A stretch of DNA of 64,000 bases from Isoetes taiwanensis (Eukaryota; Streptophyta; Lycopodiopsida; Isoetales; Isoetaceae), in the NCBI GenBank assembly GCA_021234155.1, contig JAJEKV010000053.1:7147424-7211423 (forward strand). Direction: 5' to 3'. The notes under the pieces are model-generated. The model had not been told where the DNA came from and did no database searches. It worked only from the letters and a program-made list of their open reading frames with translations. Shown one piece after another: positions 21,840-36,397 of this stretch; the stretch's first letter is position 1, and every line of letters starts with the position of its first letter. Both the position numbers and the translations under genes were made by a program.

Positions 21840-22945
21840 CGTGACATTTTAGTATCAGAGCCTAATGGTAGATCAGTGACTTGAGAATGTTTCTGAGAAG
21901 GAGGGTGCGGGGCATCCAGTGGATGGTATGCCAGAAGTTCACCCTGTTGATGACGTCCTACTGCCAGCTTTGCAGGACATCAACCTAGATGATGATCTGC
22001 CCGAATTTGAATTCGAGGCAGAGGTTGAGGCGGCCAGGGAAGATGGCGCCAGAAATGAACCTCAGGAGGTGGTTACCATGGAAGGTGATCCTCACAGAGA
22101 AGAACTTCAGCAATGTAATATAAACTCCGCTGTGGAAATCCCTTAGGTGCAGAATAATACAAGTGAGGAACCTTTGGAACAGAGATTTTGCCACCTCAAT
22201 GAAGAGTTTAATAAAACTTGCAATGAGCAAGTGCTGCTCAAGGAAATTCTGGGTAAATTTAAGGAGCACTTGGGCTTTTAAGAGAAATACATGAGAACAG
22301 TGTCTGATGTCCACTATGGAAAAGTACTTGCTAGAAGCAAGAGGTGCTACCGTAGCCCTGGGAGCAAACGGGGAACCTAGAAATGATGCTATTAGAGGAG
22401 TTACTAGCAAGCAGCTTGGATTTGTAGCTGAGATCCTTCAGGTGAATATAGAGAATCCTGAATGTATTAATCCATCTAACGATTCTCTGGGAGAATTATC
22501 AGAAGAAGAGATTAAGTCTCTTGAGCGGGTTAAGATGCCAGATTTCTAAGGGAAAGATGTTACTCCAGAGCAGGCTATGCTTTGGTTTAATCAAATGAAA
22601 TTCTAATTTGCGGCAACAAAGAAAAGAAATCGTTTATTCTATAATGCCACATTGAAACTAAAGGTCGGGCATCCGAATGCTGGGATATATTGAGGATGGG
22701 TGAAAGCTATGCACTTGTGCTGAATTATTCAAATTATTTAGGCAAGAGTATGCTCCCCACTATGACCGTCGACATGCCTTGATTCAATTGAAAGAAATTA
22801 TGCAGACTGGAACTCTGCAAGATTATGTGGCAGAACTGCGAGCATTGTTCTCGCGCTTGTCGGATCTGACAACCAGAATGACGGTTGATCATTTTGTGAA
22901 TAGGCTAAACGATGCCAATATTCAGAAGCACATGTCTATGTAATG
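21840..22945 (+). pseudogene. Ty3/gypsy-type gag relic with primer-binding site
   Basis: TAGTATCAGAGCC (about 21850) is close to the initiator tRNA-Met primer-binding site. After it come acidic coding pieces (21919-22146 and 22307-22549) and then a gag core: LFRQEYAPHYDRRHALIQLK, DYVAELRALFSRLSDLT, FVNRLNDANIQKHM (about 22735-22940). Stops and frameshifts break it, and no pol follows. The LTR upstream (about 21450-21840) cannot be paired within the window. Confidence 0.7.
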
Positions 22946-23289
22946 CAAATCCCTTTATATTTGATTTTAAGTCTCAATTTTAAGATAATGTGAGCCTAAT
23001 CCTGGCCAGGCAAGGATATTTGATAAGCCCATAGCTTCTTGCAAATGGAAATGCAAATGTCAGAAATCCTTAGAAATGAGCGTTCACATGCAAAAGGTAT
23101 AATGTTATTTCCACTATTTGGTGCAACACACATCTTAGCTTGATATCCTAGATGTCTGCATTACCGACTTTTCTCTTGCTATCACAGCTAATATTGGGTC
23201 CCAATCTTTTGAGTTGGACGATAAAAAACTATTCTTATTCTTTCATCAACTATATTAAAATAGTGAGAATAATGTTTAACTATGTGCAA

Positions 23290-23601
23290 ACTTGAGCAAT
23301 CAGGCAGAATAAAGTATCGTCTATATAGCCGTCATTAAAAGCCCCCCACCTTGTTCTACTTTTTTTCTAATCATTTCTACTCCATGCCCCCCATCTTGTT
23401 CTAATTTAATTTTTTGTTCTTCCTATATCAATCTTTCAACTGCTTCCATAAATTCCACCTCTGTTTCATGGTCCTTGTCCATGAAGACCATAAAAATACC
23501 AAGATATTTTAAAACCTTATCCTTTAATTTCTCTATGTCTTTGCATTTAGCATTGATCTTTATATTTTTGTTAAGTTCCCACAGGGAAAATACAGATTCC
23601 T
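23290..23601 (-). repeat. Dispersed repeat, copy 1 (second copy at 35585-35880)
   Basis: About 300 bp closely matching 35585-35880 in the same orientation. On the minus strand both keep an open frame with the common peptide KDKVLKYLGIFMVF and DKDHET. I do not recognise the protein. The stretch 22946-23289 shows nothing. Confidence 0.75.
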
Positions 23602-23757
23602 GACTAAAAAGTGGCGGCGCAGATTCAGTTAAAGCAGAACAGATGCGTGGGCGGTGATCCATTGGCTGATAAGGCTCAAAATAGCCTGGCAGTCCTTTCC
23701 GAACCGTATAAAGGCACACTAAAAAGTATACATAAGGTGTTTGAGTTCTCTTCCAGG
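23602..23757 (+). pseudogene. Duplicate of the eIF3d promoter and leader
   Basis: From AAGTGGCGGCGC through GGTGATCCATTGGCTGA, CCGAACCGTATAAAGGCACA and AAGTATACATAAGG it matches 40990-41138, the region just before the eIF3d start codon. Similarity stops a few bases before the position of the ATG and no eIF3d coding sequence follows. It abuts the dispersed repeat at 23290-23601 without a gap. Confidence 0.85.
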
Positions 23758-24119
23758 TCCCGGGATGGGAACGAAGGTAGTTCACCCCCTTTTTTTCCCC
23801 TATGATTCCATTGTGAACTTTTAACATTGACATTACAATTCAACATGTGGATAGATATTTACATCACAATAATCAGTTTTAAGCCTAGCTGAAGCTTGCA
23901 ATTGTTCTAGGTACAGGCTTGCCTTCTTGGAGTCTTATCAATAGGCTTATATGCTCGAAGAATAACTGGTTTTCCAAGCCCGAAAGTGCATTGCCTATGA
24001 ACATTGAACTCGCAAGATAAATGAATATTGAGATTTCAAAACAAGAATTGAAGTAAAAAGAGCATTTTTCGTTCACTTAGGCCACCATTACAACTGTCTT
24101 GCACCACCATATCCCCTTC

Positions 24120-25330
24120 CCAGGAGCATCACCACGTCGGGGATCATCATCGTATACCCCTAGTAACCAACTTCCAAATGACAAGGTTTGAACCCATGAC
24201 CAAATGTACATTTATTTTGCCATTACTAGGCCTATATCAATTCACCGCCTTACCTGCACACTTTGTAGGCAGGATTTAATCTCGCCTCGGGAAGATGCAC
24301 ACTTTGTAGGCAGATTTAATCTCGCCTCAGGAAGTCTAGGCTCCGGGGCAACTCTAGAGGCATGGCTTTTTAGCCTCACCATCCTAGTGCCACCTGCCAT
24401 AGTCCCATTGATTTTTTATTACTTTGTTTAAGGTCCATACTAGACTAATCTTGTACAGACTAGCTAGCTTATCCCACCGCCTTGCGGTAGCCAAAGTGGA
24501 AGACACATATAAGCTTTTAAGTTCTACCACGTCGGGGATCATCATCGTATACCCCTAATAACCAACTTCCAAATATAAATTAAATTGACAAGGTTTGAAC
24601 CCATGACCAAATGTACATTTATTTTGCCATTACTAAGCCTATACCAATTCACCATACATCCGTTGGGCAAAATTTTTGCCTTACATGCACACTTTGTAGG
24701 CAGGATTTAATCTCGCCTCAGAAAGTCTAGGCGCTAGGGCAACTCTAGGGGCATGGCTTTTTAGCCTCACCATCCTAGTTCCACCTCTGCCATAGTCCCA
24801 TTGATTTTTTATTACTTTGTTTAAGGTCTCGCCTCAAGAAGTCTAGGCTCTAGGGCAACTCTAGGCCATCTTTTTAGCCTCACCATCCTAGTGCCATCTG
24901 CCATAGTCCGATTGATTTTTTATTACTTTGTTTAAGGTCCATACTAGACTAATCTTGTACTGACTAGCTAGCTTATCCACCGCCTTGCGGCGGCCAAAGT
25001 GGAGGACACGTATAGGCTTTTAAGTTCTACCACGTTGGGGATCATCGTATACCCATAGTAACCAGCTTCTATAAATGACATTGGCAAGGTTTGAACCCAT
25101 GACTCAATGTACATTTATTTTCGCATTACTAGGCCTATACTAATTCACCACACATCTGTTGGGCAAAACTTTTGCCTTACATGCACACTTTGTAGGCAGG
25201 ATTTAATCTCGCCTCAGGAAGTCTAGGCCCTAGGGGCAACTCTAGGGGTATGGCTTTTTAGCCTCACCATCCTAGTGCCACCTGCCATAGTCCCATTGAT
25301 TTTTGATTACTTTGTTTAAGGTCCATACTA
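24120..25330 (-). repeat. Tandem array of tRNA-derived SINE-like units, three copies
   Basis: On the minus strand each unit has GGTGAATTGRTATAGGC (box A-like), then about 45 bp later GGGTTCAAACC (box B; plus coordinates 24185-24195, 24592-24602 and 25088-25098). The spacing fits a tRNA-like pol III promoter. Downstream bodies share CTATGGCAGGTGGCACTAGG and GAGGCGAGATTAAATC. Unit lengths are roughly 400-500 bp, with partial internal duplication at 24255-24330. Confidence 0.6.
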
Positions 25331-26845
25331 TCTTATGGGACGTATTGCTTGTCATATGAAACAAATAAATTTATTGCATAATGACAATTGGTGCAACCAA
25401 TTCAACTTCAAGCTCTATTCCAACTCTCCTTCCATCTACATACAAGTTTCAAGAGGGCAAGCCACTATGCATCAGCATCCTGTTTCTTTGTCCAGAGATT
25501 AAAAGAACAGGTTTTAAGGGAATCACATTTGAAAAACGAAGTGCAAGGAGAACAACTGCGAACTATTCGACTAGGAAAGCTTATCATAGGTCACATAACC
25601 CCAAAAAAAGTATAAAATACTTGAAAACAATAGGAAGATTAATCATGAGTCGCGTAATTAACCCCCAAAAAATATAAAATGCTTGAAAACAATAGGAAGA
25701 TTATCAAGCAATAGCAATAATAGATCAATCAAATGTCACTGGCATTCCGCAAGAGCAAATATTTTGCAACGTGAATCTTGCGTTACATTTGAGGTGATGT
25801 TTGAGATGGATTTCCGTCAATTCCATTCTTAACATATTTTGTGTGTAGAATATTCCATTCTGTACTTAACCATTGAAATTAGGCACGACTATTATTATGT
25901 GAAATAAAAACGATGCAGAGGATATATGTTACATGATCAATAAGCTTCTTTGGCCTGAACTGTTCGGCAGATTCCCACGCGTTACACACTCGTTCGCCAC
26001 TTTGTTTTCAACTGAGACTCTGGCCCTCTTTCACACTGTTTAGGACTTAACACAAATTCCCCATGAAGAATTTGAAAAAGAGAAATGTTGACGGCGCTTT
26101 GGCCGCCACGATAAATTTCTTGTAATAACTTAAATCTTTGCTATAGTATACTTATATTTGTTTAAAAATCTATTGTTTAAATTTGGTTTTTCCGGCACAC
26201 CAAAAACTTTTTAGATTTTTCCCTTAACTTGATTTCCTATGGTTTGGGGTTTTTTGGTTGCCGAAAGTTTTTCCAGGTGAACCAAAAATGAGACGAAGGA
26301 AAAAAAAAGAGACTGAACTAAAAATTAGGGGTTCACGTGCGAGGAGACGGTTCGATCTTATTCGTGTGTCGGGAGATCCTGGCAGGGTGGAGCTACATGC
26401 AAATTCGGCACATGCAGATTTTGGAGCTATAAGAAGAACATCTTCGATTATTCTTGGTACGACCTCATCCTTTTTCTGATCGATGGCATGCACCGCAACT
26501 CAATAGGTTTTCGGCAAAATCTAATGTCGGATGTGCCGGGTTGCATCTGAGAAAAATGTCCTGCATGTAAAATTATAAGAGGTCCATGTAAAATCTTGAG
26601 CCTATGAACAGAGTTGGATAAACGCTGATTCGGTTTCCTTTTCAGAAATGGATGCGAGAAAGTGCTTTTGAAACTGGCATATAGAATCTGAACTCTTGAA
26701 ACGTAGTCAGGAAGTATTGAATATGGCCGACAGATCCCATATATAGTGATTCCACCAAGTTCAACGATGATAAATGAGATCAGACATGAGATAGCTGGGT
26801 TGAAAATTTCTCTGCATTATTTAGTCCTGATTTACCTCTTTGGCT
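25331..26845. other. Intergenic stretch with a short tandem duplication
   Basis: At 25600-25710 a unit with TATAAAATACTTGAAAACAA is duplicated. No gene motif is seen. The last few hundred bases presumably held the MLO promoter. Confidence 0.5.
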
Positions 26846-29275
26846 ATGGCTGCGGGAGATAAGGTGGACTTGGTACTGGGTACGTTTGAAATGACACCAA
26901 CATGGTCTGTTGCACTTATCTGCACTATTTTTGTGCTAGCATCCTTTCTCCTGGAAATAGTCCTTCATACTCTGGGCAAGGTAGAATTTATTCTCAACAA
27001 CGTAACATGTTTATATGTTTATATGTCGAGAACCTATTCTAATAAATGTTTATATAGCAAAACAAGTGTGCTAATATATTGCGTCTGTCTTTCAGTGGCT
27101 TAGGAGACATAAACTGAAGGCTTTTAATAGAGGTTTAAAGAAAATGAAAGAAGGTAATTTCCCGCCATTCCTCATTTGAAAGGGCCTGGATGTTCTCTTT
27201 TAGTCTAATATTTGTTTCATAATTATACAGAATTAATGCTGCTGGGATTCATTTCTCTCCTCCTCAACGTTTTTCAAAACCTCATAGCTAGAATCTGCAT
27301 GCCTCGCAGTTACCTTGAACACATGCTTCCATGTAAACTTAATGACAGTCAGCTGGAGGAGCTAGAATTATCAACAAATAAATGCGCATCCCAGGTAACA
27401 TCGTTTAAGCCTTCTTACAGGATGGTGTTACACATTATAGTGGTGAGTTTAGATTCGAAAACATGTATGACAATCTCATGATAGATTGGTGTTCCCCTTA
27501 TGCAGGGCAGGGTCCCCTTTGTTTCCACCGAGGGTCTCCATCAATTACACATCTTCATTTTTGTCCTGGCAGTAGTGCATGTGTGCTACAGCAGTTTGTT
27601 GCTGCTCTTTGGAACATGGAAGGTAACAACCTTTTCCAGAACATTAAATGCTGCAATACTTATTAATGCCTCTCTGATACCATTGCAAGGGTCGTATACA
27701 TCGAATGCTGCAATACTTACTAATGAGTTCATTCAATATTTCAGATGCTGAAGTGGAAAGATTGGGAACATGAAGCTGGTAGCACATGTTTTCAACCTGA
27801 GAAACGTAAGCATGTTATAAGTATGTATTAGATTAAACTGTAACACAATCTAGACATTCATAATTTCAATTTATATCATTATTTTTTCCCAAAACAATCA
27901 CTAGGATCATAGTTATTCTATTATTTTTGGGCATTGTGTGCCTTTCATGGATAAAACATTGGCTGTGCTGTAAGCTTCAGAAAGTATTGGACGGGAGGCT
28001 TTTCGACATCCGCTGGTCAAGACTGGGTCAAAGATCAAACTGCGGGTGTTACTTATCGTACTGTCATCGAATGCACATGTAACTTTTGTAGTTAGCCAGA
28101 CCTTTTCTTGAATGCCACCATAGTTTTGTCTTGGATGCCACCATAGTCTCCTGTTTGTGGCATATGATACCAGTACATGATACCCAAGGGTGAATGATCT
28201 ACAAACTACGTATTGTCAGACTTTAGATAAATGAATGTACAAGGAACGTCTGTTAAATGATAATTCCGAATGAGAAGTTACCTATTTTTTCTCGAATGAC
28301 ACATAACTGTTTAAGTTAAGCCATACAGAAAATTTTACGAAGAAATTTAACTGGCTTTAGAAGTATTCATGCACATGGCAGTGTTGGTTGGCGATCCTCA
28401 CGATTATGCACTTGGATTGTAAGTCAAATTCTTCTACCTTGAATTTCTTAGGAGCAGAATGATCTGGACAGTTATTATGTTTTTCAGATAAGCTTTTCTC
28501 GGCAGTTTGGTAGATCTGTAGATAAGTGTGATTATTTGACGCTTAGACAAGCTTTTATGAAGGTATGCATTTCCAGTCGTCAGGATCACTATTTATAGAT
28601 GTATCTGTTGTCTAATGATTCTGCACTCTTTGCAACCAGACCCACACGCCAGATTGTCACTTTAATTTCCATCATCATGTGGTGGAACTGCTCGAAGATG
28701 ATTTCAAGAAGATTGTTGGTGTTAGGTACAGAAAACCTTTAGAACTTATTTGTCGTCATCAGAGTTGTTTGGATAAATGTTTATTTATTATTGTACCCTG
28801 TAGGTCTTAATTATTAACTTATTGCTATTTGACATGTGTGAGAACCACAAAGGTCCTTTGTATATGGTAGCTTATTGTATTTCTATCCATTGTTACAGGG
28901 ATAATGTTCTCTAGGCATCTCAGTTATATGTGTCAGCCATGCATGCAAAATAAGGAAGTAATGTTGATTGGATACCAAAAAAATGTGGATCTTTGCATCC
29001 TTATGTTGATTGATTGTGGTAGTGCTGGACTGTTAGTGGTATGAGTATAGAAGTCTATGTATAGCTATTTATTGTATTTGTTTGCATTGTTGCAAGGTTG
29101 GGTAGCTTATGTGGAATGGTTGAAAGTGATGGAAGTTATAGCACTGCTGTCTTAATTTCGAATTTAAGGAGATGAGTCTGTAGGTTGGGATATTTAGTAT
29201 AGGATTTCGTAGTTGTTGCAGTGCTTATTTTCAGGCTGGCACACTTGCTTTTGGATTTCCTTCATACCATTGCTG
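26846..29275 (+). pseudogene. MLO-family seven-transmembrane protein gene, incomplete
   Basis: Exons by splice reading: 26846-26980, 27096-27153, 27231-27394, 27506-27622, 27745-27805, about 28361-28418, 28488-28562, 28640-28725 and about 29236-29275. The joined product reads TPTWSVALICTIFVLASFLL, EIVLHTLGKWLRRHKLKAF, KKMKEELMLLGFISLLLNVF, GRVPFVSTEGLHQLHIFIF, MLKWKDWEHEAG, SRQFGRSVDKCDYLTLRQAF, THTPDCHFNFHHHVVELLED and GWHTCFWISFIPL, all in MLO order. MLO proteins are plasma-membrane, calmodulin-binding proteins linked to powdery mildew susceptibility and pollen or root signalling. The reading frame does not carry cleanly through the exon at 28361. The segment before GWHT and everything after it, including the calmodulin-binding tail, is not found. 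It is probably a decayed or truncated gene. Confidence 0.75.
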
Positions 29276-30500
29276 GTGAGAATAAACAATGGCTATGCCT
29301 GACCAAAGACATGTCATTATTCTCAATCTGACGTCCAGGTACGTAATGCTTAATGGTTCCATTTGTGCCATAGGTAGGGAAATAGCAGGGACGTTATCTG
29401 TGGCATGGATACGTAATTCTTCTACCCTGGCATAGGCAGCGAAAGATATTACAATATAGAGCTTTGGATTTTATTTGCATAGTGTTTAGTGGCTTCAGAT
29501 AGGTTCATGGTCATATTCAATGTCAATGACATCTTACATTTTGTCCTCCTTATGTTCTTGCATTAACTGTCACACCTTTTGTTGCATTAACAACCACACG
29601 AAGCTTGATAGGCTGCTCCAAAAATTTGCATTATTTGGCATTTATTTGGCATTAAGTTTGCATTATTTGGCATTTATAATCGTTATGCATATTCTATTCT
29701 TCATCTTTGTTGCTGATCGCTCTGCTAGCGGGTGGAAATCAAGGGGCACAGGTTGTTTATAAAGCCAAAATTCACTACAATTGTTATTGCTAATTTGTTT
29801 CACAAACCTATGTCATTCTGTTGTGATTTGCAGCAAAGGTATTGTGTGATCCCTTGAAGGGCCTCTTGCAGGAAATATGGCCAGCTCTATTAGGTTGCAA
29901 GTTCTGTTGTGTTGCAAGTAGTGCAAACTCTTATTACCTGCATGTTTGCATAAAGGTAGCTAGAGCACCTAGAAATAGATGTAACTGTAAATGTCTCTAG
30001 AAGCCAAAAGATGAGAAACGTGATTTGTATCTGTATTTGGCATACATGGCAAATAATTCAAATTAAGTAGAATCTACAAGTTGGGACTACAACAAAGCAC
30101 AAGAAACAAATTCTAAGCATTAGAATTGAGTGTTAAAGGAAAACTACAAAAACTTAAGCATCCTAAGGTGAAGGCGAAACAAGGACGTCTATGGTAAAGC
30201 ACAAGAAAACTAACCTATGGTAAAGCACAAGAAAACTAACCTGAAAGAGAACATCATCTTATGGCATAAACAACACATTGCAATGCAAACAATTCTCTCT
30301 TTTACATCTAGGATCTTATCATAAACAACACATTGCAATGCAAACAATTCTCCCTTTTACATCTAGGCAACATCAAAGCTCCAGTGAGGAACAAGGGAAT
30401 CAAATTAACATTAACATTAACAGTCTAGATTCAATTAGTCATATATTGCAAGTTATCTTAGGGATTACATTCCAGTGCTTGGATTGGAGCACTCCAGTTT
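29276..30500. other. Intergenic stretch, nothing coding
   Basis: Short direct repeats (CATTATTTGGCATTTAT at 29625-29670, GGTAAAGCACAAGAAAACTAA at 30190-30240, CAAACAATTCTC at 30280-30350). No gene is recognised. Confidence 0.5.
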
Positions 30501-30509
30501 ATACGCATA

Positions 30510-31020
30510 CATTTTGTAAGTATACACTTGGGGGCATTAGGAAAATTCATAGAATAGCAAAATAGATGCCATATCACTCCATTTTCCATGACATACATGG
30601 AAAACGTCTTATGCTTTCTCATAAACAATAGAATTCCCTAACAAATACTCTCAAACAACCATCATTTATCCTTAGCTAAACAACTCCATTTTCTACTCAC
30701 CATCTATGCCCTTCATAATGGTTAGCACAAAATGTGCACTTCTCCTAACTCGCCTCTTACATTTCGTAAGTATACACTTGGGGGCATTAGGAACATTCAT
30801 AGAATAGCAAGGTAGATGCCACATCACTGCATTTTCCATGATATACATAGAAAACTTCTTATGTTCTCTCACAAACAATAGAATTCCCTAACAAATACTC
30901 TCAAACAACCATAATTTGTCCTTGATCCAAATAACTCCATTTTCTACTCAAAATTTATGCCCTTCATAATGGTTACAGGCAGAAAATGTAAACTTCTCCT
31001 AACTCGCCTTCTATCAACAA
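30510..31020. repeat. Tandem repeat of about 250 bp, two copies
   Basis: GTAAGTATACACTTGGGGGC occurs at about 30516 and 30766. The following 150 bp are near-identical, and CCATTTTCTACTCA...CTCCTAACTCGCC recurs after both (30690, 30938). Confidence 0.8.
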
Positions 31021-33070
<2,050 letters not shown>

Positions 33071-33178
33071 GCAGAAGGCCCGCAAGTGTTGTACAAAGGA
33101 ATGGGAACTCTGCTAGCGACAGTGGCAGTGTTCAACGCGGTTCTGTTCACAGCAAGGGGCCAAATGGAAGCTCTGCTT
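33071..33178 (+). pseudogene. Mitochondrial carnitine/acylcarnitine-type carrier fragment
   Basis: The reading EGPQVLYKGMGTLLATVAVF followed by NAVLFTARGQMEALL matches a repeat junction of plant BOU-type mitochondrial carriers, where GP..LYKGM ends one helix pair. Only about 36 residues are present and the frame then runs into unrelated sequence. These carriers exchange solutes across the inner mitochondrial membrane. Confidence 0.7.
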
Positions 33179-33179
33179 A

Positions 33180-34949
33180 GCCGAAATCACAGTTTTGGCC
33201 GGCCAAGGATTAGGCTTTCCAGTTTTTGCCAGGGGATAAGGATGACAAGAAACCAGTGTCACACTTGCACTGAAGGAAATCCGCTATTGACCTCAAACTT
33301 GGCCTTTTGTAGACGCGTGAGCTGATGCATCCGCAACTAAAAGAAAAGCTGGATACTTTACAGCTTGTGTAAATAGGTCTTCCAATCCGGTCTTGCAATC
33401 CGGATATAGAAGTGCTTGCACACAACCCACAACCACACAACCCTAATCCACACAACCCTAAAAAAAAAACCTCCACCACAGGATTTGCCCCTTTTTCTAA
33501 AATCAACGGCTAACAAAAGGGTGCACTCTAGAAATACTATTTAGTACACCTGGATGAATACGACCACCAAATCATATGAAAACCTTAGAGAAAACAGTAC
33601 AAAAACACAAAACAAAACCCCCTGTCATAATGCTAGATATTCAACAGAAACATCAACTAAATGCCCATCTATATCTACATGACGTACAACATTAGACAAC
33701 AATATCTTTAAAGCCCATCAACGTCAACACCATGAATCCAAATAATTTTGTAAGTAGATTTTTGTTCATTATAATTTTATAGTCTCCAATCTATGAATCT
33801 CTCTTTCTCCATTATGTTAATTTGCAGTATGGAGTCACTGCATTGTGACAGCCAGCCAACACATCTATGTGTTGATTATTAACAACAAAAAGAATTATGT
33901 GCAAGGGTTGAAATCAGCTAGCCTAATGTGGAGCATATTTGCGCATTGCTCCCTCCATTCCTCTCTTGGTTCGCCTTCAAATAGAGTTAGGCATTGCACA
34001 TATGTCTACATAAAATTGTATTTATGCCCGCCCTTATTAATTTAAGTCTTTACATTAGATTAACCAGAGGAATATTTAACATGGGTATCAGGGTGCGAGA
34101 TTTGGGGTAGACATTCTATCATTCTTTCTCTTTTCCTTGCTCCCATAGGCACTCCACCGAGCACCACCAATATCCCCTTCCGGGATTGATTGTCCTCAAT
34201 CAAGGAAATATATGATAAATTAACATAATCAAGTCCATGGTTACAACCCAACCCTGAGTGAATCCACAATAAAAAATATTCAAGTCCAGTTCTTTAGGCT
34301 AAAAAATTTCAAGTCAAGCCCTTAAAGGCTAAAATGTTTTGAAGCAATTTGAGGCTATCCATGGTGCAGCCATCTAGAATTTTTGTCCAAGTAGAGAGCT
34401 TAAGAATCATTGGATTTCATCTAGGATGAGAAAATTCATCGAAATTCCAGCATGTTCATGCGTAGCTTGGGAAGTTATGCCCCCAGTAGGGAGAATTAGC
34501 AATCGAATTAATGTTGTAGAGAACACAAATCAAATTGGTTTGTTCTGTCGGTAGAAGTTCCATTGTGCATTCAAATGCACAAAATTATATCTCCACTCCA
34601 GCCTAAATTTGTTGTCGCGAAATTTATTAAGGAGATATAAGCTATTCCTTAGGGGCTTCCCGCTAGGTAATTGTGCTAAAGGCCGAGCCTTAAAAATCTA
34701 CCGGCAGTAAGATCTACATTGTTTTCTGGCGTTCGATTCACTAGATGGTTCATATATCAGGCTGAATCCGATCTTATCCATTTTTTGAGTTGGGTGGCTT
34801 CGGATCTGCTCTAAAATGTTGGCAAAAGAAAATATGGCAAGCCGTTGAGCATTTGGAAGTTTAAGATATTATGGTGACACAATGTTTTCGATCTATGGCC
34901 TGGCCCTAAAAAGTCAATGATGTCTAATGGGGATTACAAGTAGAGGATT
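33180..34949. other. Intergenic stretch, nothing recognised
   Basis: No motif, tRNA or large repeat noticed. A short ACAACCCTA repeat lies at about 33430-33460. Confidence 0.45.
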
Positions 34950-35072
34950 GATTATGTTTTTAAAGTGGTGTTGATTGGGGACTCAGTTATGGGCAAATCT
35001 TAGCTGCTTGCAAGGTTTTCTTAGGATGAATTTACTCTGGAATCTAAGGCAACCATTGGGATCAAATTCCAA
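34950..35072 (+). pseudogene. Rab GTPase fragment (Rab11/RabA-like)
   Basis: One frame reads DYVFKVVLIGDSVMGKS, stop, LLARFS, stop, DEFTLESKATIGIKF, which is the N-terminal exon of a Rab11-type GTPase. The P-loop GDSGVGKS has become GDSVMGKS. Two in-frame stops show it is dead. Confidence 0.75.
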
Positions 35073-35452
35073 CTATGAAAGCACGGATTTGGAATACTGC
35101 CAGCCAGGAATTGTAGTCACAACACATTCTTCGATGTGGTCCCGACTTGGTGAAGTTTGCCTGGAGAGGTTATTTAAGAAAGATTCTGCAATATAGCTTC
35201 TATTTGATCTCATTCATTTAGGATGAATTGACATGTTGGTACAATTTCTCATGCATCATTTTCTGCAAGCACTACCTTTTTTCCTCCTCTATCTCTTTTT
35301 TTCACTTCTAAGTTGCAGGTCCCTCTGGAAACGCACAGTTTGCAATTGGACTTTTAACAAATCTCTTCTTCCCTTCTTCCGCTGCCACCATTCCATCATA
35401 TGTTCCTCTCTAGAGTGTACCATAGACTACTATGTTAACAACTCGGCCCCTT

Positions 35453-35551
35453 TATGATATTTTAGGGGTTCCTAGAGATGTTACAAAGTCTGAGCTAAAG
35501 AATTCTTTCAGATGTGCGATAAAGATTTATCATCCAAACACAATTGCCTAA
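35453..35551 (+). pseudogene. DnaJ (J-domain) fragment
   Basis: YDILGVPRDVTKSELKNSFR followed by CAIKIYHPN is the start of a J domain. The essential HPD is HPN here, and a stop follows a few codons later. Confidence 0.75.
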
Positions 35552-35584
35552 ATAATCTGCACACAGAAAAGATTCAGGAAAGAG

Positions 35585-35880
35585 GGCATAATAAAGTACC
35601 GTCTATATAGCCATCATTAAAAGTTCCCCACCTTGTGCTACCTTTTTTTTTATTATTATTTCTACGGCATGCCCCCCACCTTGTTCTAATTTAATTTTTT
35701 GTTCTTCCTAGATCAATCATTCAACTGCTTCAGTAAATTCCACCCCTGTTTCATGGTCTTTGTCCCTGAAGACCATAAAAATACCAAGATATTTTAGAAC
35801 CTTATCCTTTAATTTCTTTATGTCTTTGCATTTAGCATTGATCTTTATAAGTTCCCACAGGGAAAATATAGATTCCTGGG
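35585..35880 (-). repeat. Dispersed repeat, copy 2 (first copy at 23290-23601)
   Basis: Matches the earlier copy over about 300 bp, and the match ends at the same point (GATTCCTG). Beyond it the sequence continues as unrelated DNA, whereas copy 1 joins the eIF3d promoter duplicate. Confidence 0.75.
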
Positions 35881-36397
35881 ATTCTATAATGCTCCTCATT
35901 CGCGTCACTCCTAAATTTTCTATCCCACCTTCTAGTATCCATCTTTCAGAATCAAGGTGCCCCTTTATCTTTCTCAACTTATGTCTAACAAGGTGGTATT
36001 TCAATCTACCTACGGATGCTTAATCTATTACATCTTGATAACTCATAACATTTAAGCCCCTTGCCGCTGGCTATGTCCTTAACATCATTACTTACTTGAG
36101 ATGTGTGTCTGTCACATTAAGATTTTTTTCCCAATCCCATCCGAACTATTTTTTAACATTTCTAATTAAAAGTATTATAGTAAAAGAATAGAGACGCAAC
36201 AAATAAGAATTTACTGGGTCTTTTGGATGAATAATTGTTGCCCGACAGAGCAGAGTAGCATTATCAGGGACACACACGCAGCAACTGCAACAACTGCTCC
36301 AGCGTAATTGAGGAAAATGCAATTCACGAGAGCGAAGTTCCATTGAGGAAAATGCAATTCACGAGAGCAAAGGGATACAACAGTTACCTGATGCAAG
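35881..36397. other. Intergenic stretch with a small duplication
   Basis: ATTGAGGAAAATGCAATTCA with CGAGAGC is duplicated at about 36309-36370. No gene is seen. Confidence 0.5.

Noticed and set aside
24120-25330. CRISPR array
   Set aside because: Units are hundreds of bases long with tRNA-like promoters in plant DNA; no short regular repeats and spacers.
26224-26493. ORFs on both strands upstream of MLO
   Set aside because: Opposite-strand shadows of each other with no domain.
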